A stretch of DNA of 64,000 nt from positions 1 to 64,000 of the IMG/VR virus record IMGVR_UViG_3300042197_004553; one strand, given 5' to 3'. Both the position numbers and the translations under genes were made by a program. A model generated the notes under the pieces. It ran no database searches. It was not told the origin of the DNA and saw only the letters and a list, made by a program, of their open reading frames with translations. Positions within the stretch are counted from its first letter, which is position 1. Each line of letters opens with the position of its first letter. Shown here in pieces: positions 51,547 to 60,258 of this stretch. This stretch comes from a virus.

Positions 51547-54500
51547 TCAGACCACTAAGTGCAGTTCGATGTTGTTCAGCGGCGCCGGAACAACAAGGTC
51601 CAACACGATTTCGACTCGGTCACGGAGAAGCGGATGCACGTTCAGTTTCCGGATTTCTCCCGAGATCAGTTGCGAGCCCAATTCCAGCGTGTTGCCGTTG
51701 TTGATCAAGAAGTAGATGATCGACTCAATCTCGAACCGCAGGCGACGGATCATGCCAGCTTGCACGTTGGTCCGGCCGATGTACGGCTTCAGCCGCCGCA
51801 GGAACAAGTACGACATGCTGTCCACGTTCCGGCGGATCATCTCTTCCCGACGATTCAGGTCGAGGTTGTCCGTCGTGAGCGCGTGCCGCGTGTGCGGGGT
51901 GCCGTCGCGGTCTTCCGTGACGATCCACACGCCGGCTTCCGCCATACGATTTAACTGCGTTTCGTTGAAGTACTTGTACGACCGACTGTAGTCGTCGAAA
52001 CCGGCAACTTCAACATTTGTCAGCGGCTGGTGCGGCACCACGCCCGACACAAGCCCGGCAAGCGCCGCCGCCAGATAGTAGCCCGGCTGCAGTGTGCCAG
52101 CCTCGCCCACCTGATCGGGCCACACGCCCACCACGCGCCGATTCGACAGCGAACCGGCCTGCTGCGCAATGTCCTCGGCAACTTCGTTGCGATTCCGGTT
52201 GTGCCAGATTTCAAACCGCTGCGCCTGCGTCACGGCCGCGTCGGCGCCCGTGTACAGAAGCAGCGAATTCTCCGACAGCACCTGATCCACAACGTATTCG
52301 TCGTACTGCTCCTCGCCGAGCGAGTCGACGACGAAGTTGTACCGGACGATATCGCCGGGTTGCACGTTATTGGCAATAAAGTACCCGCTCGAACCCGTCG
52401 GGACCTGCAACCGGGTGTACTGGTTGCCCGTCGCGTTCGGGTCGTCGCCGAGCGTCGCCAGCGTGTCATTTTCAATGACATTGCCGGACACGCCAGCAAT
52501 CGGCGCGCCCTGGCCAACCACCAGTTGCTTGGGCTCTGCCTTGAGGGCGAAGAACCCGGCCTTCCAGTTGTTGGCGATCTCGTTCGATTCGCCGGTGATG
52601 TGCGCAGCCCAGAGATTCTGAACCGAGCGATCAAACGTCAACGGAACGAGGTTATACAGATCGTCGCGACCCTTGAGGCGCTCCAGCACCTCGCCCCAAC
52701 TGTCGAGATCAGGGCCGGTTTCGCGATAATTCTCGGCATGGTATTCAACCGGATGCGCCACGGCGGTGTACTTCACCACGGTGCCGTTGCTGTTAGAGAG
52801 CGCCTTGTACACGCCCCACTTCAGCGGATTATCCGGATGCAACTGGCCCGCAATGTCGTCCAGATCGGCCACCGTGCTAATCGAATTGACCTCATCGGCC
52901 AAATCGGCCAGAAATTCACGATACTCGACGTAGAGGGCGCCAGCGGTGACCGGCAGCGGTTGTTCTACGCCGTCCTCGGTCCACTCGGGGTGGTACGCCG
53001 TGATGCCTTCCTGCACGCAGATTTGCGTGTCCTCGAACCAGTAGTTCGTCAGGTTCGGGGCTTCGGGCCGCGTGCGCGACACCTGAATATCGTCCTTGAT
53101 GAACAACTGCAGGTCTAACGACGTAGCTGCCGCCAGTTCCGACGACAGGTCATCGCGCAGGATTAACTTGCGCACCGGGCCGGCCACACTGGACACCACC
53201 GCGACGTAGAACTTGTCGCCCTTGCGCAGGCCGACGTTTCCAATAGATGCCGTCGCCGTTGCCCCCGTGCCGCCACCGCCCGAAAACGACACCGTCGGAG
53301 CCGACAGGTAGCCGCTGCCCGGGTTAGTGAGCGTGATCGCCGTAACCGCGCCAGAGGCGACCGTGGCCGTCGCCGTCGCCTGGGTGCCGCCAGCCGGCGG
53401 CGCCGACAAGGTTACTGTCGGAGGCGTCGTGTACCCCGTACCGCCGGCGTCCACGGCGACCGACGCCACGGGCGAAACAACCGACAGTTTAACTTTGACA
53501 CCGTTCGTGCCGATTCCGATCGACCCGCCGTTTTGCGTCACTTCCGTCGGGCCAGAGAAATCAAGGCCCTTCACCGTCCGCACGGTGACCTCGGGATAGC
53601 CGTTCGCCGCGGCCGAAATCGCGTCAAACCGGCCACCCTTAGTGACCTCGACAATGTACACGTCATTTTTGCTGCCGGCATACCGGGCAAGAATGTCGCC
53701 GGCGGAGTTGGTGGAGTACGGCGTTGCCGCATCGGAAGCGGCGGTCGCAACGCGAAACGCCTGCCGAACCGACACCACCCACTTCTGCCCGGTCACAAAC
53801 ACGTCCGCCGCCACGCCGTTGTCGTCCGCAGCGTCTTCGCACGCGGTGGTAGACAAAACGTTAAATTTGACGCGCAGCCCGCGTGTGCCAATATTTGTAA
53901 ACTCGTCCATATCCGACGGCACAACGTCATCGACGTCGTCCCGGCCACTCGCGCTCCGGACGCGCAGCCGCGCGGCGGCGCACCCCGATACGCTGCTCTT
54001 CACGACCTGAATCGTGTACTCTTCAGCGACATCGCCGCTGGCCAGCCCGTTGTACAACGAACCGTCCACCGTGGTGAGTTTGACGCAGTTTTCCTTGCCG
54101 GCCACCTGCAGGTAATTGTTGTCGCTGCTCGGGCTGCTGGCGGAGGCGGTGACGGTCGACTGGTTGTTGGCGTCGGCCGAGGCCGGCTTGATCAGCGAGT
54201 TGACGGCATCGCTGGCGAACCCAGTGACTTCCGTCCACAGCGTCTTCTCGTCGCAGGTGTCATTCGTGTTCACGACTGTTCGAACGTAGACCACGTCGCC
54301 CACCTTCACGTCGCGGTCGTTGAACGCGCTGCTCCGAGGATACGCCGACGTGTTGGATTTGAACGAGAGGTTATTCGACTGAATCCAGTTCGACTTGCCG
54401 CTGACGGCGGTGATTGTCGTGGCGGTGTCTTGCAGGTCGTGGTCAAAGTACTTGAGGAGCGCGTTGTCCACGTACAGCTTGCCGTACGACAGGTCAACCA

Positions 54501-54714
54501 CGGACCCGGCCTTCCGGCCCGGCCACGGGTAGCACACGTCGGTCAGCGGATCGTACGCGCCAAGCCCGCTGGCCTGTTTTTCGTCGCGGTCGCTGTAGCG
54601 GTGGAGCACAGCATGCGGACCAGCAACGTGCGCGCGGAGCGGTTCAGTAATCTCCGTCGGGACGATGCTGAACTCTTGGAATACCAGAACCTGTGGCTTA
54701 ATGTAACTCGACAT
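51547..54714 (-). CDS. Tail sheath protein with inserted domains (1055 aa)
   Basis: The C-terminal 130 residues (RREEMIRRNVDSMSYLFLRRLKPYIGRTNVQAGMIRRLRFEIESIIYFLINNG...LNVHPLLRDRVEIVLDLVVPAPLNNIELHLVV) are the conserved sheath core that mediates contraction. The N-terminus (MSSYIKPQVLVFQEFSIVPTEIT) fits too. The protein is longer than most sheaths: residues about 155-540 are beta-rich inserted domains, including a GSGY repeat pair (VDAGGTGYTTPPTVTLSAPPAG and TNPGSGYLSAPTVSFSGGG) likely exposed on the tail. GGAGG lies 8 nt upstream. Confidence 0.93.
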   Translation of the reverse strand: MSSYIKPQVLVFQEFSIVPTEITEPLRAHVAGPHAVLHRYSDRDEKQASGLGAYDPLTDVCYPWPGRKAGSVVDLSYGKLYVDNALLKYFDHDLQDTATTITAVSGKSNWIQSNNLSFKSNTSAYPRSSAFNDRDVKVGDVVYVRTVVNTNDTCDEKTLWTEVTGFASDAVNSLIKPASADANNQSTVTASASSPSSDNNYLQVAGKENCVKLTTVDGSLYNGLASGDVAEEYTIQVVKSSVSGCAAARLRVRSASGRDDVDDVVPSDMDEFTNIGTRGLRVKFNVLSTTACEDAADDNGVAADVFVTGQKWVVSVRQAFRVATAASDAATPYSTNSAGDILARYAGSKNDVYIVEVTKGGRFDAISAAANGYPEVTVRTVKGLDFSGPTEVTQNGGSIGIGTNGVKVKLSVVSPVASVAVDAGGTGYTTPPTVTLSAPPAGGTQATATATVASGAVTAITLTNPGSGYLSAPTVSFSGGGGTGATATASIGNVGLRKGDKFYVAVVSSVAGPVRKLILRDDLSSELAAATSLDLQLFIKDDIQVSRTRPEAPNLTNYWFEDTQICVQEGITAYHPEWTEDGVEQPLPVTAGALYVEYREFLADLADEVNSISTVADLDDIAGQLHPDNPLKWGVYKALSNSNGTVVKYTAVAHPVEYHAENYRETGPDLDSWGEVLERLKGRDDLYNLVPLTFDRSVQNLWAAHITGESNEIANNWKAGFFALKAEPKQLVVGQGAPIAGVSGNVIENDTLATLGDDPNATGNQYTRLQVPTGSSGYFIANNVQPGDIVRYNFVVDSLGEEQYDEYVVDQVLSENSLLLYTGADAAVTQAQRFEIWHNRNRNEVAEDIAQQAGSLSNRRVVGVWPDQVGEAGTLQPGYYLAAALAGLVSGVVPHQPLTNVEVAGFDDYSRSYKYFNETQLNRMAEAGVWIVTEDRDGTPHTRHALTTDNLDLNRREEMIRRNVDSMSYLFLRRLKPYIGRTNVQAGMIRRLRFEIESIIYFLINNGNTLELGSQLISGEIRKLNVHPLLRDRVEIVLDLVVPAPLNNIELHLVV

Positions 54715-54766
54715 GCGAAGGCCTCCGTGCCCCAGTTATTTGTGTGCGGTCAAGTGCTTAGCGAGT

Positions 54767-54772
54767 AGTATA
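54767..54772 (-). promoter_or_regulatory. Candidate promoter (TATACT) upstream of the tail sheath gene
   Basis: GTGTATACT stands 52 nt upstream of the sheath start, with no good -35. The same GTATACT appears upstream of two other structural genes, so it may be a phage-sigma-dependent or extended -10 promoter. Confidence 0.4.
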
Positions 54773-54815
54773 CACAACCACTTCAGCAAGAAAAAAACAC
54801 TTGTAAAAGCAAAAT

Positions 54816-55526
54816 TTACCCTGACAACAAATCTGACGCCTTGAAGACAATCCGCTTAAGTCGCGGAACGAGCGGCTGTGTGGCCCATGTTTCTTGCGCC
54901 ACATACGCTACCGTGACCGGGACGGCATAGCCCTGAGTCACCTCTTGGACTTCTCCAACACCACCCACCTGCGCGACATAGAACTTAAAAAAGTCCATTT
55001 GTTGCCGGATGAGCGGCGAGAAAAGGATTAGAAATTTAACGACCTCCGTAGACAAAAATTCGGCCTCGGCGCCTGCTTGGGACAGGCAAAACAACGTGTG
55101 GCTCCCCTCCCAAAACCCCGAATACGACGTTTCTCCAGTATAAACATTCTCCACGGATTTGTCACCAATAACGCGGCTCGACCATTGCCACTGATTACGT
55201 TTAATAAGCACGGCGGGGCGCTTGTCCGCGGTATTTGGCGCCCAGCGGGTGATGCTCTCCACTAAGATGCCGTCTGGACTGGCGCCGTTGTTTTCTGGCT
55301 GCCAGCCGCCGACTGCAGTAATGTGCCGGCGCACTCGCGGGTCTTCGATATTCTGTGGGTCCGTGAAATGGCCGATCAGTAATTGCCGTAAAAAGCCCGT
55401 CATGACGTGGGGCCGCATGCCGTAGGAACACAGCGCACTGACTTTGGGGACACGGTTCTCCGGTAAAGAATCTTCCGGAAAATCGGGGCCGCCGACGATG
55501 TCGTCTGGATTGGGGCAGTCGGTCAT
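54816..55526 (-). CDS. Neck/tail-completion protein (236 aa)
   Basis: MTDCPNPDDIVGGPDFPEDSLPENRVPKVSALCSYGMRPHVMTGFLRQLLIGHFTDPQNIEDPRVRRHIT... precedes the sheath gene, the usual place of tail-terminator or neck proteins. It has a helical-beta mixed C-terminus (VQEVTQGYAVPVTVAYVAQETW). The ATG overlaps the stop of the 36-aa gene (ATGA). No precise family is given. Confidence 0.78.
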   Translation of the reverse strand: MTDCPNPDDIVGGPDFPEDSLPENRVPKVSALCSYGMRPHVMTGFLRQLLIGHFTDPQNIEDPRVRRHITAVGGWQPENNGASPDGILVESITRWAPNTADKRPAVLIKRNQWQWSSRVIGDKSVENVYTGETSYSGFWEGSHTLFCLSQAGAEAEFLSTEVVKFLILFSPLIRQQMDFFKFYVAQVGGVGEVQEVTQGYAVPVTVAYVAQETWATQPLVPRLKRIVFKASDLLSG

Positions 55527-55633
55527 GGCGTCCCCTGCGGTTTTTTATAGAGGCTGATGGTAGGAATCAGTTTAATTTTGTCGAGACGCAGTGTTACAGG
55601 CGGTGGCGCGGCGGGCGTGACTTTTTGGCTCAT
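55523..55633 (-). CDS. Mini-gene (36 aa) between neck genes
   Basis: ATG at 55633 begins MSQKVTPAAPPPVTLRLDKIK and ends LYKKPQGTP. It overlaps the upstream stop and the downstream start by ATGA at both ends, which strongly supports a translated gene. Pro-rich and basic, it is possibly a small structural peptide. The function is unknown. Confidence 0.72.
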   Translation of the reverse strand: MSQKVTPAAPPPVTLRLDKIKLIPTISLYKKPQGTP

Positions 55634-56874
55634 ATATCCCAAAATCCGTTGTCGTTAGCGGGTTTCACAATGCGCCCAGGCGGTTTGGCCGGCGGCCGAG
55701 CCGGTCCCCCCGCAAACACGACCGGCAGCGGCGCTTCGGGGGCGGTGACTGTCAACGCCCGAATATCTGGCCCAAACTCGCCCGGCTTTTCGTACAGAAT
55801 AACGTACTGCCCAGCATCCAGGCGAACAGATTGCGTCCATCGACCATTGACCCGAGTCGTCGTCTTCCCGACAGCCAAGTTGCGGTTGATCGGTAGGCCG
55901 TGTGCATCAAAATGCGCTTTGGTAAAGATGTAAATATCGGCGCCGGTGATCGGACAGCCGTCGGCCTGCGTATAAATAAGGTTGTCGGCGCCGCCATAAT
56001 CCTGATCGACCACGACGGCCCCGCACCCGACGATTGGCAGTGTCGGGCCTTGTCGCGCCGGGGGTTCACCGCCGATTTCTAGCGCGTAGATCGGATTACT
56101 GAACGGCAACAAGCCCATTTTGACTTGGTAAACCACCGGGACGTTGCGGACTGCGGCCAGCACCTGAATGGTTTCGACCAGCCAGCGCTCGTCCGAGGCG
56201 CCGTTAATCCAAACGTCGCCTTTGTTCAACGCCGGAAACCCGATAACGCGCGCATTCACGTAGGCGTTTTCCCGGGTGGCGCCTTTTACATTGTTGTCAA
56301 TATCTTCTTGAATCAATTGCGGCGACAGGTCCCAACACTGCATGGGCAGGGTCGGGTGGAAGCCGATTTCAAAACCGGTACCGCTGCACACCGGGCAATA
56401 CGAGTCGGTCACCTCTTGGGTGAGCCCGTCGCGGCAGCGTTTGCAGGGTACGCCGTAGCGGAGCGGCTTGGCCAGATACCCGGGCGCCGAAACCAGCCGG
56501 TGCCTCAACTTTTCTTTGCGGATGATCTCGCGCACCAGCAGCCAGTCTCGCTCCGGAAGTTCACCGAAACAGTTGGCGGCCTGCGAAACATAGGTGCCGA
56601 CCGGCGTGGTGAGTTTCACGCGGTAGTGCGTCAGAATATCGTACCCGCCTTCGCGCCACGCGGGGTCGGCGGCAAAGTACGTGTTGGTGACCGGCGACCC
56701 GACGTTTTCCCAGTCAAACGAGTCGCGGACGCCAGAGCGCCCGAACTGCAGTTGAAAGGTGTAGGGCCCGGGGTCGTTAAATAGCCGCTCTAACTGCCAC
56801 CACACGCGGGTTACGCCGCGTACCATGTGGTCAACAGATACCCGGCGGAACGGGAAAATGCGAGATTGGCTCAT
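55630..56874 (-). CDS. Virion/neck protein with zinc-binding insert (414 aa)
   Basis: MSQSRIFPFRRVSVDHMVRGVTRVWWQLERLFNDPGPYTFQLQFGRSGVRDSFDWENVG... carries an Ig-like/beta front. A CKRC...CPVC zinc-knuckle is at about 140-165 (CKRCRDGLTQEVTDSYCPVCSGTGFE), and a second beta domain follows. It is likely a head-to-tail joining or tail-completion protein from location. Transcription probably restarts here, since a strong terminator lies just upstream and TATACT at 56882-56887 ends 7 nt before the ATG without any SD. Confidence 0.8.
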   Translation of the reverse strand: MSQSRIFPFRRVSVDHMVRGVTRVWWQLERLFNDPGPYTFQLQFGRSGVRDSFDWENVGSPVTNTYFAADPAWREGGYDILTHYRVKLTTPVGTYVSQAANCFGELPERDWLLVREIIRKEKLRHRLVSAPGYLAKPLRYGVPCKRCRDGLTQEVTDSYCPVCSGTGFEIGFHPTLPMQCWDLSPQLIQEDIDNNVKGATRENAYVNARVIGFPALNKGDVWINGASDERWLVETIQVLAAVRNVPVVYQVKMGLLPFSNPIYALEIGGEPPARQGPTLPIVGCGAVVVDQDYGGADNLIYTQADGCPITGADIYIFTKAHFDAHGLPINRNLAVGKTTTRVNGRWTQSVRLDAGQYVILYEKPGEFGPDIRALTVTAPEAPLPVVFAGGPARPPAKPPGRIVKPANDNGFWDI

Positions 56875-56881
56875 AAACCAA

Positions 56882-56887
56882 AGTATA
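56882..56887 (-). promoter_or_regulatory. Candidate promoter (TATACT) for the neck/tail operon, possibly leaderless
   Basis: AGGTATACT lies between the terminator at 56904-56948 and the ATG at 56874. Initiation at the usual spacing would begin the mRNA at or next to the ATG. Confidence 0.4.
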
Positions 56888-56903
56888 CCTGACCGCTGAT
56901 AGC

Positions 56904-56948
56904 TAAAAAAAAGGCCGGGGAGAGTTCATGACTCTCTCCCCGGCCTTT
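56904..56948 (-). terminator. Strong rho-independent terminator ending the structured RNA region
   Basis: GGCCGGGGAG pairs with CTCCCCGGCC (10 bp, plus AGT/ACT above a small bulge), followed on the minus strand by eight U residues (56905-56912). It is the most convincing leftward terminator in the window and marks the 3' end of the RNA made from 57.5 kb. Confidence 0.93.
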
Positions 56949-57550
56949 CCCCCAATCACCACCTTGCGGTGGGCACACTGATTCAGGGCTCGTTGTTCTC
57001 CGGTCGAGGCGGCTACACCCACGCCAACAAACGCGATGTTTGGCGGCTGCTTTTGGCAGGAATGGGGCACAACGAGAAAGCGTACCTGTGTGGGGTATGA
57101 AACTCCCGCGTTTTGCGACCAGCGCTTAACGCAAAAGTCACACAGGCGTGACAGTAGTTTTAATGGCGCCAAAGTTTACGACGGACAGGGCCCCACACCC
57201 GACTTGGCTGTCCTTCTACAACTCTGGTCTCACACTGCAAGATAACTACCTGAACCGGCGTTTCACTGGCTGGCGCATATAGGGCCAACCGGACGTCCCA
57301 GAAAGTAGTCAGAGCCCACTAACGGTGGTGTTACCAAATCACCGCGAGGCTGGCGTAACTGACAAAGTCACACCTTTGTGTCCAAGGGCTCTTCCTCGAA
57401 AGCCTTGATTCTGTTCGAACTGCCGCGCCTTTGCGACAATTCGCCGGGAATGCTGACAGAACCGACAGCGTTCCCGGCGTGGCTCCTTCGAGAACCACTC
57501 GTATAAATTAAACCTAGTTAGGGAAACGGCATACGTAGCCTCCTTTCTGG
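56905..57550 (-). ncRNA. Large structured noncoding RNA candidate (about 640 nt)
   Basis: No plausible gene fills this interval. The minus strand folds locally into many hairpins read directly from sequence: 57479-57498 (7 bp); 57442-57479 (14 positions, one mismatch, 10-nt loop); 57421-57438; 57383-57407; 57361-57382; 57268-57290 (7 bp); 57183-57213; and 57137-57152 (5 bp). A terminator with eight U closes the 3' end. The length and density of stems recall giant phage RNAs such as GOLLD and ROOL, though I cannot match a consensus. The 5' end is uncertain; TATACG at 57500-57505 might be a -10 box. It lies between the VWA gene and the neck genes. Confidence 0.62.
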
Positions 57551-57555
57551 CGCCA

Positions 57556-58983
57556 TTACGTAGCGAGGGCGATCTTGAAACCTTTCAGCATGGTCGGCAG
57601 ATTGGTACATCCTTGGACCATGCTGAGTTTTGACAACAATTCCGGGTTCCAATCCGGAATCATGCCCGATTCGACCGTCTCTGGCACCGCGTACTTTCCC
57701 GAAAAGTAGTTGTGCAGCCAGATCGCGCGGGTCACGCTTTTCAGTCCAATCACCTTGCGGTATTGCTCCGTGGCGTCGTGGTCGCCGATGAAGACGACAA
57801 CACGAACCCTATAACAACTCTGTCCGCCACAGACCTGATCGAACAGGCGTTCCACCTGTCCGGGGTCTGTGGCCACTGGCTTTCCGTTAAACCACGGGAT
57901 GTAGTTCTCCGTCGAGTCCACCTCGCCGTTGCTGTGGGGAAACACCAGCACGTCGGAGCCAGAAACTCCGGCGTAGCCCGCCGCGTTAGCAAGATCGCAG
58001 GCTATCTGGGCCTGCGCCTCGCAACTCGGCGATACGTCGGGAAGAAACAGCACGCACGGGCGGCCCGTCATACTGTCTTCCTTGAGAGCGTTGGGCAGCG
58101 GCCGGCGGACAACCATTCGCTGCACCAACTTTCGGGCGCTCAACACGGGGATTGGCGCAAAGTTTTCACCCGCGCTGCCTCCCCGGTCGACGAGCCGATT
58201 AATCAGGTCGGCCACCTGTTGTCGCAGTTTTGGCGGAACCCGTTGCAGCCGCCCATGGGCTCCTGCAATCGTTTTCCGCGCCACAAGAGACGGCGCCGAC
58301 GCCTGCGCCACGCGGTTGTGCGACGCTTTCCGCCGGGCCATCTGGAGATTCCGTTTTGCCGCACTAACCGAAGCACTGCCGGAGGACTGAGGGGCTTGTT
58401 TGGCGCGGGCAAGGGCGTCGCGATACGCCTGTTGCGCGGCCTTAAGCGCCTGCTGCTCGGGACTTGGCTGTGGTTTAGGGGGAACGGGTTGTGGCTGGTT
58501 CGTCTCCTGCCCAGACGCAGGACCGGTCGTCTGCGTTTGGGTCGGCTGCGCGTCGTCCGGCGACTGGGGCTGCGACCCCTGTTGCTGGCCGGCGGGCTGT
58601 GACGAATTGTTACTACTGCCGCCCGGCTGCTGTTGCTGCTGGGACTGGCCCTGACCGCTCCCGCCGCCACCGGAATTCGGCTGTTGCCGTTGCCGATTTT
58701 GTCGTTCGCGGTCCCAATTGATCGCCGACGTGACGGGCACATCAGGCCCGTACCGTCGCGCCCACGTGTCGACTCTGGACTGCACGTCGACGACGCGGCC
58801 GGTGGTAGCCTCGATGTTACCGCGTTTCACCGCGGCCCGCTCGATCGCGTATTCCGGCTCGTTCGCGACATGGCAGGCGACTTTGCTTAGCGTCTTAGGA
58901 TACGCGGAGCCGCCGAAACTCTCGCCGCAATTGCGGCGCGAGACGCTAAGCATTTTCTGCAGTTCTCGCACCGTAAGGGCCAC
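57556..58983 (-). CDS. VWA-domain protein, CobT-like partner of the MoxR ATPase (475 aa)
   Basis: A C-terminal von Willebrand A domain is indicated by the MIDAS motif DVSPS at residues 316-320 (D-x-S-x-S) after the strand CVLFLP. The N-terminal 90 residues are globular, followed by a long Gln/Pro/Ser/Gly-rich linker (about 91-180) and a basic helical segment. The combination with the adjacent AAA+ protein matches the MoxR/VWA (CobS/CobT-like) chaperone pairs, in which the VWA protein brings substrate to the ATPase. In phages the target is unknown. Here the pair is among the structural genes, so a capsid or neck assembly role is plausible. Confidence 0.85.
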   Translation of the reverse strand: MALTVRELQKMLSVSRRNCGESFGGSAYPKTLSKVACHVANEPEYAIERAAVKRGNIEATTGRVVDVQSRVDTWARRYGPDVPVTSAINWDRERQNRQRQQPNSGGGGSGQGQSQQQQQPGGSSNNSSQPAGQQQGSQPQSPDDAQPTQTQTTGPASGQETNQPQPVPPKPQPSPEQQALKAAQQAYRDALARAKQAPQSSGSASVSAAKRNLQMARRKASHNRVAQASAPSLVARKTIAGAHGRLQRVPPKLRQQVADLINRLVDRGGSAGENFAPIPVLSARKLVQRMVVRRPLPNALKEDSMTGRPCVLFLPDVSPSCEAQAQIACDLANAAGYAGVSGSDVLVFPHSNGEVDSTENYIPWFNGKPVATDPGQVERLFDQVCGGQSCYRVRVVVFIGDHDATEQYRKVIGLKSVTRAIWLHNYFSGKYAVPETVESGMIPDWNPELLSKLSMVQGCTNLPTMLKGFKIALAT

Positions 58984-58999
58984 GAGTTTCTCCTTTCTT

Positions 59000-59827
59000 C
59001 TAGTGTTTCCGCTTAAACTCGCCGTACAGCACGGCGCCGGGAGAAGAAATCTCCCGCTCGATCGCTCGGCGGTCCTTCTCGTCCTTGACGAGGAAGGCGT
59101 CGATCAGCGACTCAGTGTCCTCGACTGAGGTCACCAAATCGCGCGCATGCAGGAGTTCGCGCAACTCCTGCAGGCTGGGCTTGCTTTCGCCCTTGGTGCG
59201 GACGGCGTTGGCCATCTTCACCGCGAGCCGGCACGCGCCGCCGGGCGCGCCCGTGTTCTTGCGGAGCACGTCCACCTCGACGTTCTCCGGCAAGAACTCC
59301 ATCGTCACACGAAAGCAGCGGCGCTTTACTGCCTCCGGGATGTCGCCCTCCTCGTTTGCCGTGAGGACAACAAACATCCGCTTGAGGTCCGCTTGATGCA
59401 TGTGGTGCCGCGCATCAGGCACCCGGCCATGCTGGAGAAAGTCCAGAATGAGCGGGTAGAACCGGCTGCCGGCCTTTTCCACCTCGTCCAGCGTCACGAC
59501 GACGTCGTGGTGCTTTGTAGCTTTGACAGCCCGAAGCAACTGTCCGTCCATGTACGCCTCGTCGGCGTGAGTAACGCCGACCGCGACCTTGCCGATGTCC
59601 ACACCCTGATTGACCTCCTCATTGGTCAACCACGGGTGGCAGGGGATGAAGAACTGCTTTGCACCCCTGCCGCGGGCGAAACAGTCGGCAAAGAATGTCT
59701 TGCCCGTGCCGGGCGAGCCGACCAGCAAAACCGCCCGCATCGTCGCCGTGATCAGCGACAGCCAGCGGGCCGCCAGCGACTCACCGCGGCGAGCGTAGTA
59801 ATCGGGCAGCAATGTGTTCGTCGACAT
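59000..59827 (-). CDS. MoxR/CobS-like AAA+ ATPase (275 aa)
   Basis: Walker A GSPGTGKT lies at 37-44, Walker B VVTLDEVE at 109-116, sensor 1 VLTANEEGDI at about 154-163, and the arginine finger AVKRRCFRV at about 166-174. The single AAA module with a short lid is the MoxR/CobS size and layout. Phage homologues are often named cobS, although no cobalamin chemistry is implied. It is followed after 16 nt by the VWA partner gene, forming an operon with two small upstream genes. Confidence 0.93.
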   Translation of the reverse strand: MSTNTLLPDYYARRGESLAARWLSLITATMRAVLLVGSPGTGKTFFADCFARGRGAKQFFIPCHPWLTNEEVNQGVDIGKVAVGVTHADEAYMDGQLLRAVKATKHHDVVVTLDEVEKAGSRFYPLILDFLQHGRVPDARHHMHQADLKRMFVVLTANEEGDIPEAVKRRCFRVTMEFLPENVEVDVLRKNTGAPGGACRLAVKMANAVRTKGESKPSLQELRELLHARDLVTSVEDTESLIDAFLVKDEKDRRAIEREISSPGAVLYGEFKRKH

Positions 59828-59850
59828 GAAACCTCCGCAGGTGTTAATGT

Positions 59851-60258
59851 TTAATTCTCGCTCGGCACCGCGCGGTGCAGAGTGCCGGCTTTCTGGGCCG
59901 CGTACGCCTTGACCTTGGCCTTAGCCGCCTCGGCCGCCGCCTCCTCCTCTCGACGCTCGCGCTCGATGCGCTCGCCATCTTCAAACAAGGCGGTGGCGAC
60001 CGCCTTGAAGTCGATCTCGTCCATGAAGAGTCGGCAGATGTTCTCCACAAACGTCATGCTTGTCATCATGTTGTGGACGGCTTCTTCTTCGCCGTGCTCG
60101 TCCGCAATCTTGACCAGCGCCATGATTTCGTTAAGCACCGTCGCGATAGAAGTGCCGATAATGCCGATCGCCCAGAATGTCATGCCACCGATTGCAGCAG
60201 TCCTGTGCTCTTCGTCCCACTCGGTCTTGCCGAGCGCGACTAATTTCTCTTTGGACAT
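59851..60258 (-). CDS. Helical protein with a hydrophobic segment (135 aa)
   Basis: The start at 60258 (MSKEKLVALGKTEWDEEHRTAAIGGMTFWAIGIIGTSIATVLNEIMALVKIADEHGEEE) overlaps the mini-gene stop in TGATG. Residues about 22-50 are hydrophobic enough for a membrane or buried helix. The C-terminus is a charged coiled coil (ERIERERREEEAAAEAAKAKVKAYAAQKA). It lies between the mini-gene and the MoxR gene and may belong to their complex. No family is recognised. Confidence 0.78.
   Translation of the reverse strand: MSKEKLVALGKTEWDEEHRTAAIGGMTFWAIGIIGTSIATVLNEIMALVKIADEHGEEEAVHNMMTSMTFVENICRLFMDEIDFKAVATALFEDGERIERERREEEAAAEAAKAKVKAYAAQKAGTLHRAVPSEN

Noticed and set aside
56903-57172. 89-aa open frame on the minus strand within the structured region
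   Set aside because: It has no SD, runs into the terminator stem, and cuts across several hairpins; composition looks random. It is better explained as RNA.
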